This document shows positions 24,697 to 33,843 of a DNA stretch of 43,665 bases, one piece after another. Every line of letters begins with the position of its first letter. Position 1 is the first letter of the stretch. A program made the position numbers and the translations under genes. Source of the DNA: Syntrophomonadaceae bacterium (GTDB lineage Bacteria > Bacillota > Dethiobacteria > DTU022 > PWGO01). Where the stretch lies: the NCBI GenBank assembly GCA_003550565.1, contig PUKQ01000027.1, positions 1 to 43,665 of the forward strand, given 5' to 3'. The notes beneath the pieces are model-generated. The model was not told where the DNA came from and did no database searches. It was given only the letters and a program-made list of their open reading frames with translations.

Positions 24697-26087
24697 AAAA
24701 CCTGGAAAACATGACTCTGGCACAGTTGAAAAACTTTGCCCGAGAACACGGTATCAAAGGCATTTCTCTTTTACGCAAAAAAGAACTGATTGAAAAAATT
24801 AATAATCATTTTCAGAAGCAAGAAAATCCAGTTGCGGAAGCTAAAGTTGCAGAAGAAGAAAACCTTGATTCTAAAGTAACAGAGGTAGAAAAGCCTGATG
24901 TTTCTCAAGATAAAGAGCAATCATCACTGGAAGTGGATGCGCCAACAAAGAAGCCCCGGGAAGCAAAATACCAGGATCAGGCACATGAATATGCTGAAGG
25001 CTTGTTGGAAATTATGCCGGATGGTTTTGGGTTTTTACGTAGGCAGAAGTATGCTATTTCTGATGATGATATTTATATATCAGCGTCCCAGATCCGGCGG
25101 GTTAATTTGCGAACGGGAGACATGGTAGCAGGTCATATCAGGCAGCCTAAGGATAACGAGAGGTATCACGCATTGCTATATGTGCAGACCATAAATGGTG
25201 GGGATCCTGAGATTGCGGCAAAGAGGCCTTATTTTAGTTCTTTGACGCCCATCCATCCTATAGAACAGCTTAAGTTGGAAACATCACCCTATAAATATTC
25301 TACGCGCATTATGGATCTTTTAATACCCATCGGAAAAGGACAAAGAGGTTTAATTGTTTCTCCCCCCAAAGCCGGAAAAACAGTTTTACTTAAAGAAGTT
25401 GCCAATAGCATATCGGAAAATTATCCGGAAGTACATCTTATTATCCTTTTAATTGATGAGCGGCCGGAAGAAGTTACCGACATGGAAAGAAGTGTTAATG
25501 CTGATGTAGTTAGTTCAACTTTTGATGAGCGGCCGGAAAACCATATCCGCATGGCAGAACTGGTTTGGGAAAGAGCTCAGCGTTTGGTGGAGCACGGTAA
25601 AGATGTGGCTATTTTGTTGGACAGTATTACCAGGCTTACTCGAGGTTATAACCTGGTGATACCACCGAGTGGAAGGACTCTATCTGGAGGCATTGATCCT
25701 AGTGCTTTTTACAAGCCTAAGCGTTTCTTTGGAGCGGCCCGAAAGATTGAAGAGGGGGGTAGTTTAACAATAATGGCTACTTCACTGGTAGACACTGGTA
25801 GTCGGATGGATGACGTAATTTATGAAGAATTTAAAGGTACCGGTAATTTAGAGCTTCATCTTGATCGTCGTCTTTCAGATCGCCGTATTTTCCCCTCCAT
25901 TGATATTACCCGCTCGGGGACACGCCGCGAAGAACTGTTATTGGATGAAGACAAGGTGGAACTAATGTGGGCCCTGCGGAAGGCTATGAGTGGATCTTCC
26001 AATGCTGAGTTTTTGGAATTGTTGTTAAGCAAACTCAAGCAGACCGATCATAATGAAGATTTTTTAAAGAATATGCATAATCTTTAA
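24687..26087 (+). CDS. rho: Transcription termination factor Rho
   Basis: Hexameric RNA-dependent ATPase that ends transcription. 466 residues. The N-terminal SAP-like Rho_N domain ([17 protein letters not shown]) is followed by a Glu/Lys/Val-rich linker (about 52-95), the cold-shock-like RNA-binding domain (PDGFGFLRR), and the RecA-type core with Walker [14 protein letters not shown] and Walker [19 protein letters not shown] 24687 behind SD GATAGGAGG. Followed by rpmE, the usual pair. Bacillus rho is autoregulated, and the long upstream region here may serve this. Confidence 0.96.
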   Translation: MAVENLENMTLAQLKNFAREHGIKGISLLRKKELIEKINNHFQKQENPVAEAKVAEEENLDSKVTEVEKPDVSQDKEQSSLEVDAPTKKPREAKYQDQAHEYAEGLLEIMPDGFGFLRRQKYAISDDDIYISASQIRRVNLRTGDMVAGHIRQPKDNERYHALLYVQTINGGDPEIAAKRPYFSSLTPIHPIEQLKLETSPYKYSTRIMDLLIPIGKGQRGLIVSPPKAGKTVLLKEVANSISENYPEVHLIILLIDERPEEVTDMERSVNADVVSSTFDERPENHIRMAELVWERAQRLVEHGKDVAILLDSITRLTRGYNLVIPPSGRTLSGGIDPSAFYKPKRFFGAARKIEEGGSLTIMATSLVDTGSRMDDVIYEEFKGTGNLELHLDRRLSDRRIFPSIDITRSGTRREELLLDEDKVELMWALRKAMSGSSNAEFLELLLSKLKQTDHNEDFLKNMHNL

Positions 26088-26123
26088 TAAAAACCGGCGT
26101 TTGTTTTCTTCGGCTCCGGTTGT

Positions 26124-26169
26124 TGCTTAATGTAAATTATTGTGCTATCATAATTTTTGCAGTTAAGCA
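26124..26169 (+). promoter_or_regulatory. Possible rpmE leader stem
   Basis: TGCTTAA (26124-26130) pairs perfectly with TTAAGCA (26163-26169), directly upstream of the rpmE SD; wobble pairs extend the stem on both sides. L31 genes in Bacillota can have autoregulatory leaders; identity with that motif is not shown. A weaker AACCGG/CCGGTT repeat at 26092-26121 lies just before it. Confidence 0.3.
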
Positions 26170-26186
26170 GGAAGGAGGCAGAGATT

Positions 26187-26384
26187 ATGAAAGAAGATAT
26201 TCATCCCAAATACCAAAAGACTACTATTACCTGTGTTTGTGGAGAGACTATGGAAACAGGCTCAACCAAAGAAAATATAAAGGTTGACATCTGTTCACGG
26301 TGCCATCCGTTTTTTACCGGTAAACAGAAGTTTGTAGACACCGGAGGCCGTGTGGAAAGATTTAAGCGGAAGTACGGAAGGTAG
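26187..26384 (+). CDS. rpmE: 50S ribosomal protein bL31, zinc-binding form
   Basis: 65 residues. [11 protein letters not shown] is the family N-terminus; Cys residues in CVCG and CSRCHPF give the zinc-binding (C+) form, and the end is [18 protein letters not shown] 26187 has SD GGAAGGAGG; the upstream in-frame start at 26157 would include the SD in the coding sequence and is rejected. Followed by a terminator. Confidence 0.96.
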   Translation: MKEDIHPKYQKTTITCVCGETMETGSTKENIKVDICSRCHPFFTGKQKFVDTGGRVERFKRKYGR

Positions 26385-26405
26385 CTCAGATTAAATAACT
26401 ATTTT

Positions 26406-26450
26406 AAACAGAGCGAAGTATGTTATTTTAGCTCTGTTTTATATATTTTT
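26406..26450 (+). terminator. Rho-independent terminator after rpmE
   Basis: AAACAGAGC (26406-26414) pairs with GCTCTGTTT (26431-26439), 16-nt loop, with a T-rich tail to 26450. The next SD begins directly after it. Confidence 0.7.
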
Positions 26451-26466
26451 CAGGGGGCCAAAATAT

Positions 26467-27390
26467 TTGAAGTCGAACCAAATGATCGGTGGACAAGCTG
26501 TAATGGAAGGAGTGATGATGCGAAACCGCAGTAATATGGTAGTAGCCTGCCGGGATCCGGAGGGTACCATCAAAACCAAGCGGCAGAAATTATCACCTTT
26601 GGCAGTAAAATATCCTTTCTTGGGCTTTTTTTTTGTTAGGGGAATCATTACATTTTTTGAATCTTTAATAGTGGGAATAAGAGCTTTAAACATTTCCACG
26701 GAGCAATTACTGGAGTCTGAAGGAGAAGAAATGACTCCGTTTTTTACTTTTTTGAGTGTTTTTTTAGGTCTTGCCATGGCTATATTATTATTCTTTTTAT
26801 TTCCTACTTACTTGATTAAGTTTTTACCGGAACTTTTTCCTCCTATACAGGATTATCATATCTTGCTAAATCTGCTGGAAGGTATTTTAAGGGTAGGAAT
26901 CTTTATTTCTTATATATTAGTGATTTCGCGCTGGAACGAAATCAAAGGTTTTTTTGCTTATCATGGTGCGGAACACAAGGCAATTAATTGCTATGAGGCG
27001 GGCGAAGCACTAGAGATAGAAAATGCCGGCAAATACAGCACTCAACACACGCGTTGCGGCACAAGTTATCTTCTCATAGTAATGATTGTAAGCATTTTGA
27101 TATTTTCATTTTTTGGATGGCCCACTTTGGGGCAAAGGTTTTTAATTCGATTAGTACTGTTGCCGGTTATTGCCGGATTGGCATATGAAGCGATACGATG
27201 GACGGCGCAAAGTAATAGAAAATGGGTGAAATTTATATCTTACCCGGGATTGTGGCTGCAGAAATTAACTACAAGAGAGCCTGATCAGAAGCAATTGGAA
27301 GTTGCTTTGGTGTCGTTAAAAGCTATATTAAATGAAGAAGAGTTACCGGAACAGGTAAAGGATGGTGATATTTATGCTAGAAAAGCTTGA
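26467..27390 (+). CDS. DUF1385 membrane protein (YqhQ-like)
   Basis: 307 residues with several hydrophobic segments (about 97-120, 135-160, 200-235). The N-terminus carries the family motif [12 protein letters not shown], and a central [16 protein letters not shown] segment contains the conserved His/Glu cluster. Function unknown in the family; it is often encoded between rpmE and prfA, as here. Start TTG at 26467 with SD GGGGG. It overlaps the start of prfA. Confidence 0.88.
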   Translation: MKSNQMIGGQAVMEGVMMRNRSNMVVACRDPEGTIKTKRQKLSPLAVKYPFLGFFFVRGIITFFESLIVGIRALNISTEQLLESEGEEMTPFFTFLSVFLGLAMAILLFFLFPTYLIKFLPELFPPIQDYHILLNLLEGILRVGIFISYILVISRWNEIKGFFAYHGAEHKAINCYEAGEALEIENAGKYSTQHTRCGTSYLLIVMIVSILIFSFFGWPTLGQRFLIRLVLLPVIAGLAYEAIRWTAQSNRKWVKFISYPGLWLQKLTTREPDQKQLEVALVSLKAILNEEELPEQVKDGDIYARKA

Positions 27391-28444
27391 AGAAATTGAA
27401 AAAAAATATATGAAATTAGAAGAAAAAATTAGTTCCAGTGAAGTGATGTCACAAAAAGAATTGTGGCAAAAATATTTAAAAGAACATGCTGCACTTATGG
27501 AAACGGTGAATACCTATAGAGATTACAAGAAAATTGTTGCTGATCTTCAGCAGGCACAAGAATTACTTGCCGATGAAGAAGATCAAGAAATGATTAACTA
27601 CTTAAAAAATGAAGAAAATGAACTTATTAAACGCAAAGAAGAATTGGAAGAAAAATTAAGAACGCTCCTTTTGCCTAAAGATCCAGGTGATGGAAAAAAC
27701 GTAATTATGGAAATTAGGGCTGGTACCGGCGGAGAAGAAGCGGCTCTCTTTTCGGCGGAGTTATTGCGCATGTATACCCGCTATGCCGAACAAAAAAATT
27801 GGAAATTCGAACTTCTGGACATGCACGCCACTGATATGGGTGGAATTAAGGAAGCAGTATTTGCTATTGAAGGTAAGGGAGTATACAGTTATTTAAAATT
27901 TGAAAGTGGGGTGCATCGCGTTCAAAGGGTGCCGGTCACGGAAACAGGAGGAAGAATTCACACTTCGGCTGCTACAGTGGCTGTTCTTCCGGAAGCGGAG
28001 GAAGTAGAAGTGGAAATAAGAAATCAAGATCTCCGGATAGATTACTTTTGCGCCACTGGCCCGGGAGGTCAGAGCGTTAACACCACCCAATCTGCCGTTC
28101 GCATTACGCATTTACCTACAGGTATTGTGGCTACTTGTCAGGATGAAAAATCACAATTAAAAAATAAAGCCAAAGCCATGCGTGTTTTACGCTCGCGTAT
28201 TTTGGAGAAAAAGCAGCAGGAACAAGAAGCGCAGGTAGACCAGGAGCGTAAGGATCAAGTAGGTTCCGGTGACCGCAGTGAAAGAATAAGAACATATAAT
28301 TTCCCTCAAAACCGGGTTACAGACCACCGTATAGGGCTCACCTTACATAAGCTGGATATTGTATTAGAAGGTGCTCTTGACGAAATTATTGAGCCTTTGA
28401 TTCAAAATCACCGGACAGAACTATTGTCCAGAACAGGTGAATAA
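27374..28444 (+). CDS. prfA: Peptide chain release factor 1
   Basis: Recognises UAA and UAG stop codons and triggers peptide release. 356 residues from ATG 27374 ([12 protein letters not shown]); an ATG at 27362 is possible but would give an atypical extension. The codon-recognition motif is PVT in [10 protein letters not shown], marking RF1 rather than RF2, and the catalytic GGQ is at 231-233 ([11 protein letters not shown]). It overlaps the DUF1385 gene by 17 nt and precedes prmC by 3 nt, so the three genes are co-transcribed. Confidence 0.96.
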   Translation: MLEKLEEIEKKYMKLEEKISSSEVMSQKELWQKYLKEHAALMETVNTYRDYKKIVADLQQAQELLADEEDQEMINYLKNEENELIKRKEELEEKLRTLLLPKDPGDGKNVIMEIRAGTGGEEAALFSAELLRMYTRYAEQKNWKFELLDMHATDMGGIKEAVFAIEGKGVYSYLKFESGVHRVQRVPVTETGGRIHTSAATVAVLPEAEEVEVEIRNQDLRIDYFCATGPGGQSVNTTQSAVRITHLPTGIVATCQDEKSQLKNKAKAMRVLRSRILEKKQQEQEAQVDQERKDQVGSGDRSERIRTYNFPQNRVTDHRIGLTLHKLDIVLEGALDEIIEPLIQNHRTELLSRTGE

Positions 28445-28447
28445 TTT

Positions 28448-29341
28448 ATGAGTGTTGTAAAAGCTTATCCAGGCAGCATCAGCAGTATTCTATATGAGGC
28501 TGCTCTTAAATTGAAAAATGCCGGCATTAAAGAAGGCCGCAGTGAAGCAGAAATTATCTTAAGTGAAATTACGGGGTTAAGCCGTTTAGGGCTGTATGCT
28601 AATTCTAAAGAAAGTGTTTCACCTGCGGTAAAAGAAAATTTTGATGAAGCAGTTATATTACGTTCTAAGCGTTTTCCCATGGCTTATGTCTTGGGCAAAA
28701 AAGAGTTTTACGGGTATGAATATTATATTTCTCCTGAAGTAATGGTTCCCCGCCCGGAGAGTGAGCTTCTTATTGATGCGGTGATAAGCAGGCTTAATAA
28801 TTCAGAAAAAGGAAATTTTCAAGAACTTAAAATAATTGATTTGGGTACCGGCAGTGGTGTTCTGGCAATAACATTGGCTTTGTTGTTGCCCCGAGCTTCA
28901 TTGTGGGCAGTGGATATTTCGCCTGAAGCTCTTAAAGTGGCACAAAAAAATGCCCGCTATCACCGTGTGGATGGCCGCATAAATTTTTTAGAGGGCGACT
29001 TCTGGGGGGCCTTAGATAGTAAACCTCATTTTTTTAATGTGATAATATCTAATCCACCTTATATACCCAGTTGTCATTTGGAAAGCTTAGAACCCGAGAT
29101 AAAAAAATACGAACCCCGTTGTGCTTTAGATGGGGGGGCAGATGGCCTGGAAAGCTATCGAAGTGTATTTGCAAGTATAAGTTATTACGTATCTTCTCCG
29201 GCTATTTTAGCTTTAGAAATAGCTCCGAATAGTATCCGGAATGTTCTTGCTTTGGGTCGGCAAGAACCGTTAATTAAAGAAATGGAAATTATTAAGGATT
29301 ACAGTAAGCTTGATAGAATATTTATGGGATTAATGTATTAG
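28448..29341 (+). CDS. prmC: Release factor glutamine methyltransferase
   Basis: Methylates the GGQ glutamine of release factors. 297 residues: an N-terminal helical domain, and a Rossmann methyltransferase fold with DLGTGSGVLAITLAL and the substrate motif SNPPYIP that binds the Gln side chain. Directly after prfA, its substrate gene, the standard arrangement. It ends 4 bp from the convergent nikR. Confidence 0.95.
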   Translation: MSVVKAYPGSISSILYEAALKLKNAGIKEGRSEAEIILSEITGLSRLGLYANSKESVSPAVKENFDEAVILRSKRFPMAYVLGKKEFYGYEYYISPEVMVPRPESELLIDAVISRLNNSEKGNFQELKIIDLGTGSGVLAITLALLLPRASLWAVDISPEALKVAQKNARYHRVDGRINFLEGDFWGALDSKPHFFNVIISNPPYIPSCHLESLEPEIKKYEPRCALDGGADGLESYRSVFASISYYVSSPAILALEIAPNSIRNVLALGRQEPLIKEMEIIKDYSKLDRIFMGLMY

Positions 29342-29345
29342 ATAA

Positions 29346-29765
29346 TTATTTAAGTTTTTTCCCAGTGGAGGTTACCGTTAATTTTCCGTGCAAAACCCCT
29401 TTAACGCTGAGTAGTTGATTTGCTACCTCATTAGCTTCTTTAACTTTGCCCTTTATGACCAGTATTTCCAGACAATTATGATGATCAAGATGAACGTGCA
29501 TAGTAGATAAAATAAGTTGATGGTATGAATGCTGTAATTCGGTTAAAAGATCGGCAAGTCCCCGAGTATGGTGATCATAAACCAGGGTAATAGTTCCTGC
29601 TACTTCTTCCTTATCATCTTTCCATTCTAGCTCCACAAGATGATTGCGAATTAAATCTCTAATAGCTTCAGATCGGTTCTGGTAGCCTTTTTTAACTATT
29701 TCCTCATCAAAGCGTTTTAATAAATCTTCTTCAATAGAAATACCGAATCTCTGTAATTTAGACAA
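29346..29765 (-). CDS. nikR: Nickel-responsive regulator NikR
   Basis: 139 residues. An N-terminal ribbon-helix-helix DNA-binding domain (LQRFGISIEEDLLKRFD) is joined to an ACT-like nickel-binding domain. The four ligands are His79, His90, His92 and Cys98, each shifted by three from E. coli NikR (76, 87, 89, 95), so the site is complete. It represses nickel uptake genes when nickel is sufficient; no nickel transporter is in the window. The start is TTG at 29765 behind SD TAGGAGGGG. The only minus-strand gene outside the origin block. Confidence 0.92.
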   Translation of the reverse strand: MSKLQRFGISIEEDLLKRFDEEIVKKGYQNRSEAIRDLIRNHLVELEWKDDKEEVAGTITLVYDHHTRGLADLLTELQHSYHQLILSTMHVHLDHHNCLEILVIKGKVKEANEVANQLLSVKGVLHGKLTVTSTGKKLK

Positions 29766-29791
29766 TAAAATCCCCTCCTATCTCTTTTTAG

Positions 29792-29805
29792 ATTGTATCA
29801 TACAA
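29792..29805 (-). promoter_or_regulatory. Palindrome overlapping the nikR promoter
   Basis: TTGTATCATACAA (29793-29805) is a perfect inverted repeat around one base. On the minus strand it contains an extended -10 (TGATACAAT, TACAAT at 29797-29792), 27 bp before the nikR start. It includes TCATAC, the half-site of the E. coli NikR operator, but the second half-site at the E. coli spacing is absent. Autoregulation by NikR is inferred. Confidence 0.45.
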
Positions 29806-29903
29806 ATAATAATTATAAATTATCTACATTTGTTACATATTAAAAAAATCTTAAGAGATAAAAAAGAGGATTTATGGTGGAAAATAAGGAAGCTTTACCT
29901 TAA

Positions 29904-29932
29904 TTGAAAATGTATAAGCTATCTCGTATAAT
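29904..29932 (+). promoter_or_regulatory. Predicted promoter of the Na+/Pi cotransporter gene
   Basis: -35 TTGAAA (29904-29909), a 17-bp spacer, and -10 TATAAT (29927-29932). Close to consensus; leader of about 90 nt to the gene at 30029. Confidence 0.75.
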
Positions 29933-30028
29933 GGATGAGGGAAAATGCTAAAATATTATATTTTTGGCGAATTTAAGGGTTTTAATAAGTAAGCCGGGGA
30001 TTTACTTCCAGGAGGGCTATTTCAAAAT

Positions 30029-31630
30029 ATGTGGGGAATAATCTTCAGCTTTGTAGGTGGATTAGGACTTTTTCTTTTTGGCATCCAGATGATGTCCTCG
30101 GGGATGCAAAAAGCAGCAGGTGATAAATTAAGGCACATTCTGGAAGTTTTGACTTCCAGACCCTGGATGGCAGTTATTACCGGTATAATTGTCACTTTTC
30201 TGGTACAGAGCAGCAGTACTACCTCCGTTATGGTGGTAGGATTTGTAAATGCTGGTATTATGAGCCTTGCTCAAGCAGTGGGGACTATTATCGGGTCTAA
30301 TGTGGGGACCACCTTAACAGCCCAAATCATTTCCTTTGAAATTGAATTTTTGGCCTTACCTGCTATAGGGCTGGGGGCATTGTTAAATTTTTTTGGCCCC
30401 CGCCGTTTCCATAAATACGTAGGTCAGGCCATTCTGGGATTTGGATTGCTCTTTTTAGGTTTGATAACCATGTCAGAGGGCATGCTCCCTTTGAAAGATA
30501 CAGGTTATTTTCAACAATTAATAGTCAGTTTTATAGATTATCCCTTGCTGGGAATTTTAATCGCGGCTTTGTTTACGGCTTTGTTACAGAGCAGTAGTGC
30601 TACTACGGCAGTAATTATATCTTTATCACTGCAAGATATGATTACCTTTGAAGCTGCTGTACCTTTGATTTTGGGAACTAATCTCGGCACCTGTATTACG
30701 GTTGTTTTTGCCAGTTTGGGAGCTAACCTTGCTGCTCGCAGGGCGGCAGTAGCGCATATTTTTTTCAATATTTTTGGTATAATACTTATTTTATTACTGA
30801 TGCAGCCTTTCACTTATGTTATTACTGAAACGGCCACCGCCATACCTCGCCAGGTAGCCAATGCCCATACACTTTTTAATGTATTCAATACCCTGGTGGT
30901 TTTAGTATTTTTCAATCATTTTGTGCGTTTAGTGAAAAGAGTTGTGCCGGGTGAGGAAAAAGAAATAGAAAGGGGTTCCAAATATCTTGACCGTCGGATA
31001 CTGAGAACTCCTGAAATGGCCTTAGGAGGAGTCCGCCAGGAAATTGTCCGCATGGCAAAAATATGCCGTGAAATGGTAGAAGATGCCATGGAAGCTTTTT
31101 TGAAAAATGATTCTAGACAAATGCGCCATGTTTTGCAAATGGAAGATTTAATTGATGGGCTTGAAAAAGAGGTTAATTTTTATATTGCCGATCTTTCCCA
31201 GCATTCCTTGACTCATCATCAATCAATGACTATATCCAGGTTAATGTCAGTAACCAATGATGTGGAAAGAATTGGCGATCATGCGGAAAATATTTTACAG
31301 TTGGCGGAAACTAAAATCGAAGAAAAACTGCCCTATTCAACAGAAGCTTTAACAGAGCTGCGCACAATGTATGAAAAAGTTGATTTGATGTTGAAAGATT
31401 CTATTATTGCGTTTCAAGAAGAAAACCTGGAAATGGCTCGCCGGGTGATTAAAAATGACGATGAAATCGATTTTATGGAGAAAACACTGCGACAGCAGCA
31501 TATAAAGAGAATAAATGAAAAAAAATGTTACCCTGTCTCGGGGGTTGCCTTTCTGGATGTTCTTAGTAACTTGGAACGCATAGCAGACCATGCTACCAAT
31601 ATGGCGGAATCAGTAGAAGGGGAATATTAA
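30029..31630 (+). CDS. Na+/phosphate cotransporter (PNaS family) with PhoU-like domain
   Basis: 533 residues. Two inverted membrane repeats each carry the QSSS signature (QSSSTTSVMVV near residue 61, QSSSATTAVII near residue 189), typical of NptA-like Na+/Pi transporters. Nine or so membrane helices span residues 1-300. The C-terminal 200 residues form a PhoU-like helical domain (MSVTNDVERIGDHAENI, LSNLERIADHATNMAE). Imports phosphate using the sodium gradient; the PhoU part probably regulates. ATG at 30029 behind SD AGGAGG. Sodium dependence fits the predicted Na+ ATP synthase downstream. Confidence 0.92.
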   Translation: MWGIIFSFVGGLGLFLFGIQMMSSGMQKAAGDKLRHILEVLTSRPWMAVITGIIVTFLVQSSSTTSVMVVGFVNAGIMSLAQAVGTIIGSNVGTTLTAQIISFEIEFLALPAIGLGALLNFFGPRRFHKYVGQAILGFGLLFLGLITMSEGMLPLKDTGYFQQLIVSFIDYPLLGILIAALFTALLQSSSATTAVIISLSLQDMITFEAAVPLILGTNLGTCITVVFASLGANLAARRAAVAHIFFNIFGIILILLLMQPFTYVITETATAIPRQVANAHTLFNVFNTLVVLVFFNHFVRLVKRVVPGEEKEIERGSKYLDRRILRTPEMALGGVRQEIVRMAKICREMVEDAMEAFLKNDSRQMRHVLQMEDLIDGLEKEVNFYIADLSQHSLTHHQSMTISRLMSVTNDVERIGDHAENILQLAETKIEEKLPYSTEALTELRTMYEKVDLMLKDSIIAFQEENLEMARRVIKNDDEIDFMEKTLRQQHIKRINEKKCYPVSGVAFLDVLSNLERIADHATNMAESVEGEY

Positions 31631-31688
31631 TGATAACTTATACCGGCGGCTTGGGTTGGATATATTATAAAAAATAGGAAGTTATTTA

Positions 31689-32774
31689 TTGAAAAAAAAA
31701 GAAAGGGCCGGTATCATCATGAATTTATGGACAGATGTAAAAGGAACAAAGCTCTTTTATTATGCAGGAAATAATCAAAGAGAAGCAATTAAGGAAACAG
31801 CTAAAATAATAAGAGAGGGTGGGCTGGTGGCATTTCCTACAGAAACAGTGTATGGTTTGGGAGCAGATGCTTTTTGCGAGCAAGCTATAGAACGCATATT
31901 TAATGTCAAAGGGCGCCCCCTTGATAATCCACTAATTGTTCATCTATCAGATATTTCTCAGTTAGAATTGATTGCCAAGGAACCTCCTCTTGAAGCCAAG
32001 AAATTAGGAGATAAATTTTGGCCGGGTCCATTAACCTTGGTTTTACAGCGTAAAGAAGAGGTAACTTCGGTGGCTAGCGCCGGACTCTCTACTGTGGCAG
32101 TGAGAATTCCGGCTCATAAGGCTGCCCTTGATTTGATCGGTGAAGCAAGAACTCCCATAGCAGCTCCCAGTGCTAATATCTCTGGCAGGCCAAGCCCAAC
32201 AGATCCTTCTCATGTGGAACAAGATTTGGCGGGTAAAATTGATGCCATTCTGGATGGAGGAGTTTGCTCCATAGGCATAGAGTCAACGGTTGTGGATTTA
32301 ACGGGAAAAGAGCCAGTTTTACTGCGCCCGGGAGGCGTGAATGTGGAGCATATAGAATCTTGCCTTTGTCGTCCCGTCCTAAGAGCAGCTCCCCAGAATT
32401 CCCAAAAGCCGTCATCACCGGGAATGAAGTATCGTCACTACGCACCTAAAAATCGCCTAATTTTATTTAGAGGACTTAGAGATACGGCCCAAAATAATAT
32501 GATAACTTATTATGAATCGTTCATAAGCCAGAACAAAAATATTGGGGTTTTATGTTCGCGGAAAATAGCGGAATATTTTCCCCAAGCGGTGGTAGAAACC
32601 TGGGGAGAACGCGATAATGCGCAAGAAGCGGCTTTGTTTCTTTATCGAAAATTACGTGACCTGGACAGAGCTGAAATTGATATTATCCTGGTAGAAGGTT
32701 TTCAAGAAGAAGGAATAGGGTTAGCTTTAATGGATAGATTACAAAAAGCGGCGGACCAAATTATAGAGGGCTAA
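31689..32774 (+). CDS. L-threonylcarbamoyladenylate synthase, Sua5 form
   Basis: Makes threonylcarbamoyl-AMP for the t6A37 tRNA modification. 361 residues: an N-terminal YrdC/TsaC domain (FPTETVYGLGADAF, then the RIPAHKAAL segment and APSANISGRPSPT) and a C-terminal Sua5 domain after a linker with SPGMKYRHYAP, so it is the long Sua5 form rather than short TsaC. The TTG at 31689 has an AGGAAG SD; an ATG at 31719 is a close alternative. Followed by a ywlE-like gene, the B. subtilis order. Confidence 0.93.
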   Translation: MKKKERAGIIMNLWTDVKGTKLFYYAGNNQREAIKETAKIIREGGLVAFPTETVYGLGADAFCEQAIERIFNVKGRPLDNPLIVHLSDISQLELIAKEPPLEAKKLGDKFWPGPLTLVLQRKEEVTSVASAGLSTVAVRIPAHKAALDLIGEARTPIAAPSANISGRPSPTDPSHVEQDLAGKIDAILDGGVCSIGIESTVVDLTGKEPVLLRPGGVNVEHIESCLCRPVLRAAPQNSQKPSSPGMKYRHYAPKNRLILFRGLRDTAQNNMITYYESFISQNKNIGVLCSRKIAEYFPQAVVETWGERDNAQEAALFLYRKLRDLDRAEIDIILVEGFQEEGIGLALMDRLQKAADQIIEG

Positions 32775-32828
32775 ATATATTATGTATGCTCCTTTTCGTG
32801 TATTATCCAGTAAGGTAAGGTGGTTATA

Positions 32829-33308
32829 ATGTTAAGTATGCTTTTTGTATGTACCGGAAATACGTGCCGCAGTGTAATGGCTGAAATGCTTTTAAAATTT
32901 TATTTGGAGAACGAAGTGAAAGCAGGAAACTTGGAAGTTAGTTCTGCCGGTTTAGATGCTTTAGAAGGAAGTGATGCTACCTATGAAGTAAAGCAATTGC
33001 TTGTAGAAGAAGGTGTGGGAGCATTTACGCATCGGGCCCGGCGCTTAACCTTCGAGATGGTTGATTCTGCTGATTTAATCCTGGTGATGACCGCTAATCA
33101 CGCGAGAATTTTAAAAAAGGAATACCCACAAGCTCAAAACAAAATTAAGTTATTAAAAGAATATTCCGGTCTTACAGATAGTGAATATGATATAATAGAT
33201 CCTTATGGAGGAAACTTGCAAGTATATAGAAATTCTTTGCAGGAAATTAAGTCCTCCATTTGGAAACTTATAAGTAAGCTGGATATTAACTCAAATAAAA
33301 ATAATTAA
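32829..33308 (+). CDS. ywlE: Low-molecular-weight protein arginine phosphatase (YwlE-like)
   Basis: 159 residues. The P-loop CTGNTCRS (Cys8, Thr12, Arg14) carries the Thr that marks arginine phosphatases of the YwlE type rather than tyrosine phosphatases, and the general-acid Asp is in DPYGG. It would remove phospho-arginine marks made by McsB, which is not in the window. The ATG at 32829 has SD AAGGTGG; a GTG at 32820 is possible but lies inside the SD. Between sua5 and rpiB. Confidence 0.88.
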   Translation: MLSMLFVCTGNTCRSVMAEMLLKFYLENEVKAGNLEVSSAGLDALEGSDATYEVKQLLVEEGVGAFTHRARRLTFEMVDSADLILVMTANHARILKKEYPQAQNKIKLLKEYSGLTDSEYDIIDPYGGNLQVYRNSLQEIKSSIWKLISKLDINSNKNN

Positions 33309-33334
33309 TTTGAGGGAAGTGAGGGCCATAAATA

Positions 33335-33799
33335 ATGCATATAGCACTGGGTTGTGATCATGCCGGTTTTAAACTCAAAGAGTCTATTAAAGACCATCTT
33401 ACGCAAAATAATTTCTCAGTTTATGATTTTGGAACTTTTGATGAAACTTCTATAGATTATCCTGATATTGCTTATTTAGTAGGGGATAGTGTTTCCCGGG
33501 GAAATTATGATCGGGGCATTTTTATCTGTGGAAGCGGGATAGGTGGTTCTATAGTCCTTAACAAAGTATGTGGTATTAGAGCGGCTCTTTGTGGAGATCT
33601 ATATACAGCGAGATTGTCTCGAGAACACAATGATGCCAACGTTCTGGCTTTGGGTGCCCGGGTTACGGGTGCCGGACTGGCTTTGGAGATCGTCGACGTA
33701 TTTCTGGCTTCAAATTTTCAGGCAGGGCGTCATCAGACGCGATTAAAAAAAGTGAACCTTTATGAAAAACAATATCAAGCAAAAAATGAGGAGAAATAA
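33335..33799 (+). CDS. rpiB: Ribose-5-phosphate isomerase B
   Basis: Interconverts ribose 5-phosphate and ribulose 5-phosphate. 154 residues. N-terminus MHIALGCDHAGFKLK, catalytic Cys in FICGSGIGGS, and SREHNDANVLALGAR are all family motifs. The anion-hole Thr usual in CGTG is Ser here (CGSG). ATG at 33335. Close neighbours glyA and upp match the order rpiB-glyA-upp seen in Bacillota. Confidence 0.95.
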   Translation: MHIALGCDHAGFKLKESIKDHLTQNNFSVYDFGTFDETSIDYPDIAYLVGDSVSRGNYDRGIFICGSGIGGSIVLNKVCGIRAALCGDLYTARLSREHNDANVLALGARVTGAGLALEIVDVFLASNFQAGRHQTRLKKVNLYEKQYQAKNEEK

Positions 33800-33843
33800 T
33801 TAAATTTAGAATTTCTTATTTTTAAGGAAGGGAGAATAATTAT

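Noticed and set aside
29766-29830. A canonical E. coli-type NikR operator (GTATGA-N16-TCATAC)
   Set aside because: Only one half-site is present; the partner is absent at the required distance, so only the shorter palindrome is reported.
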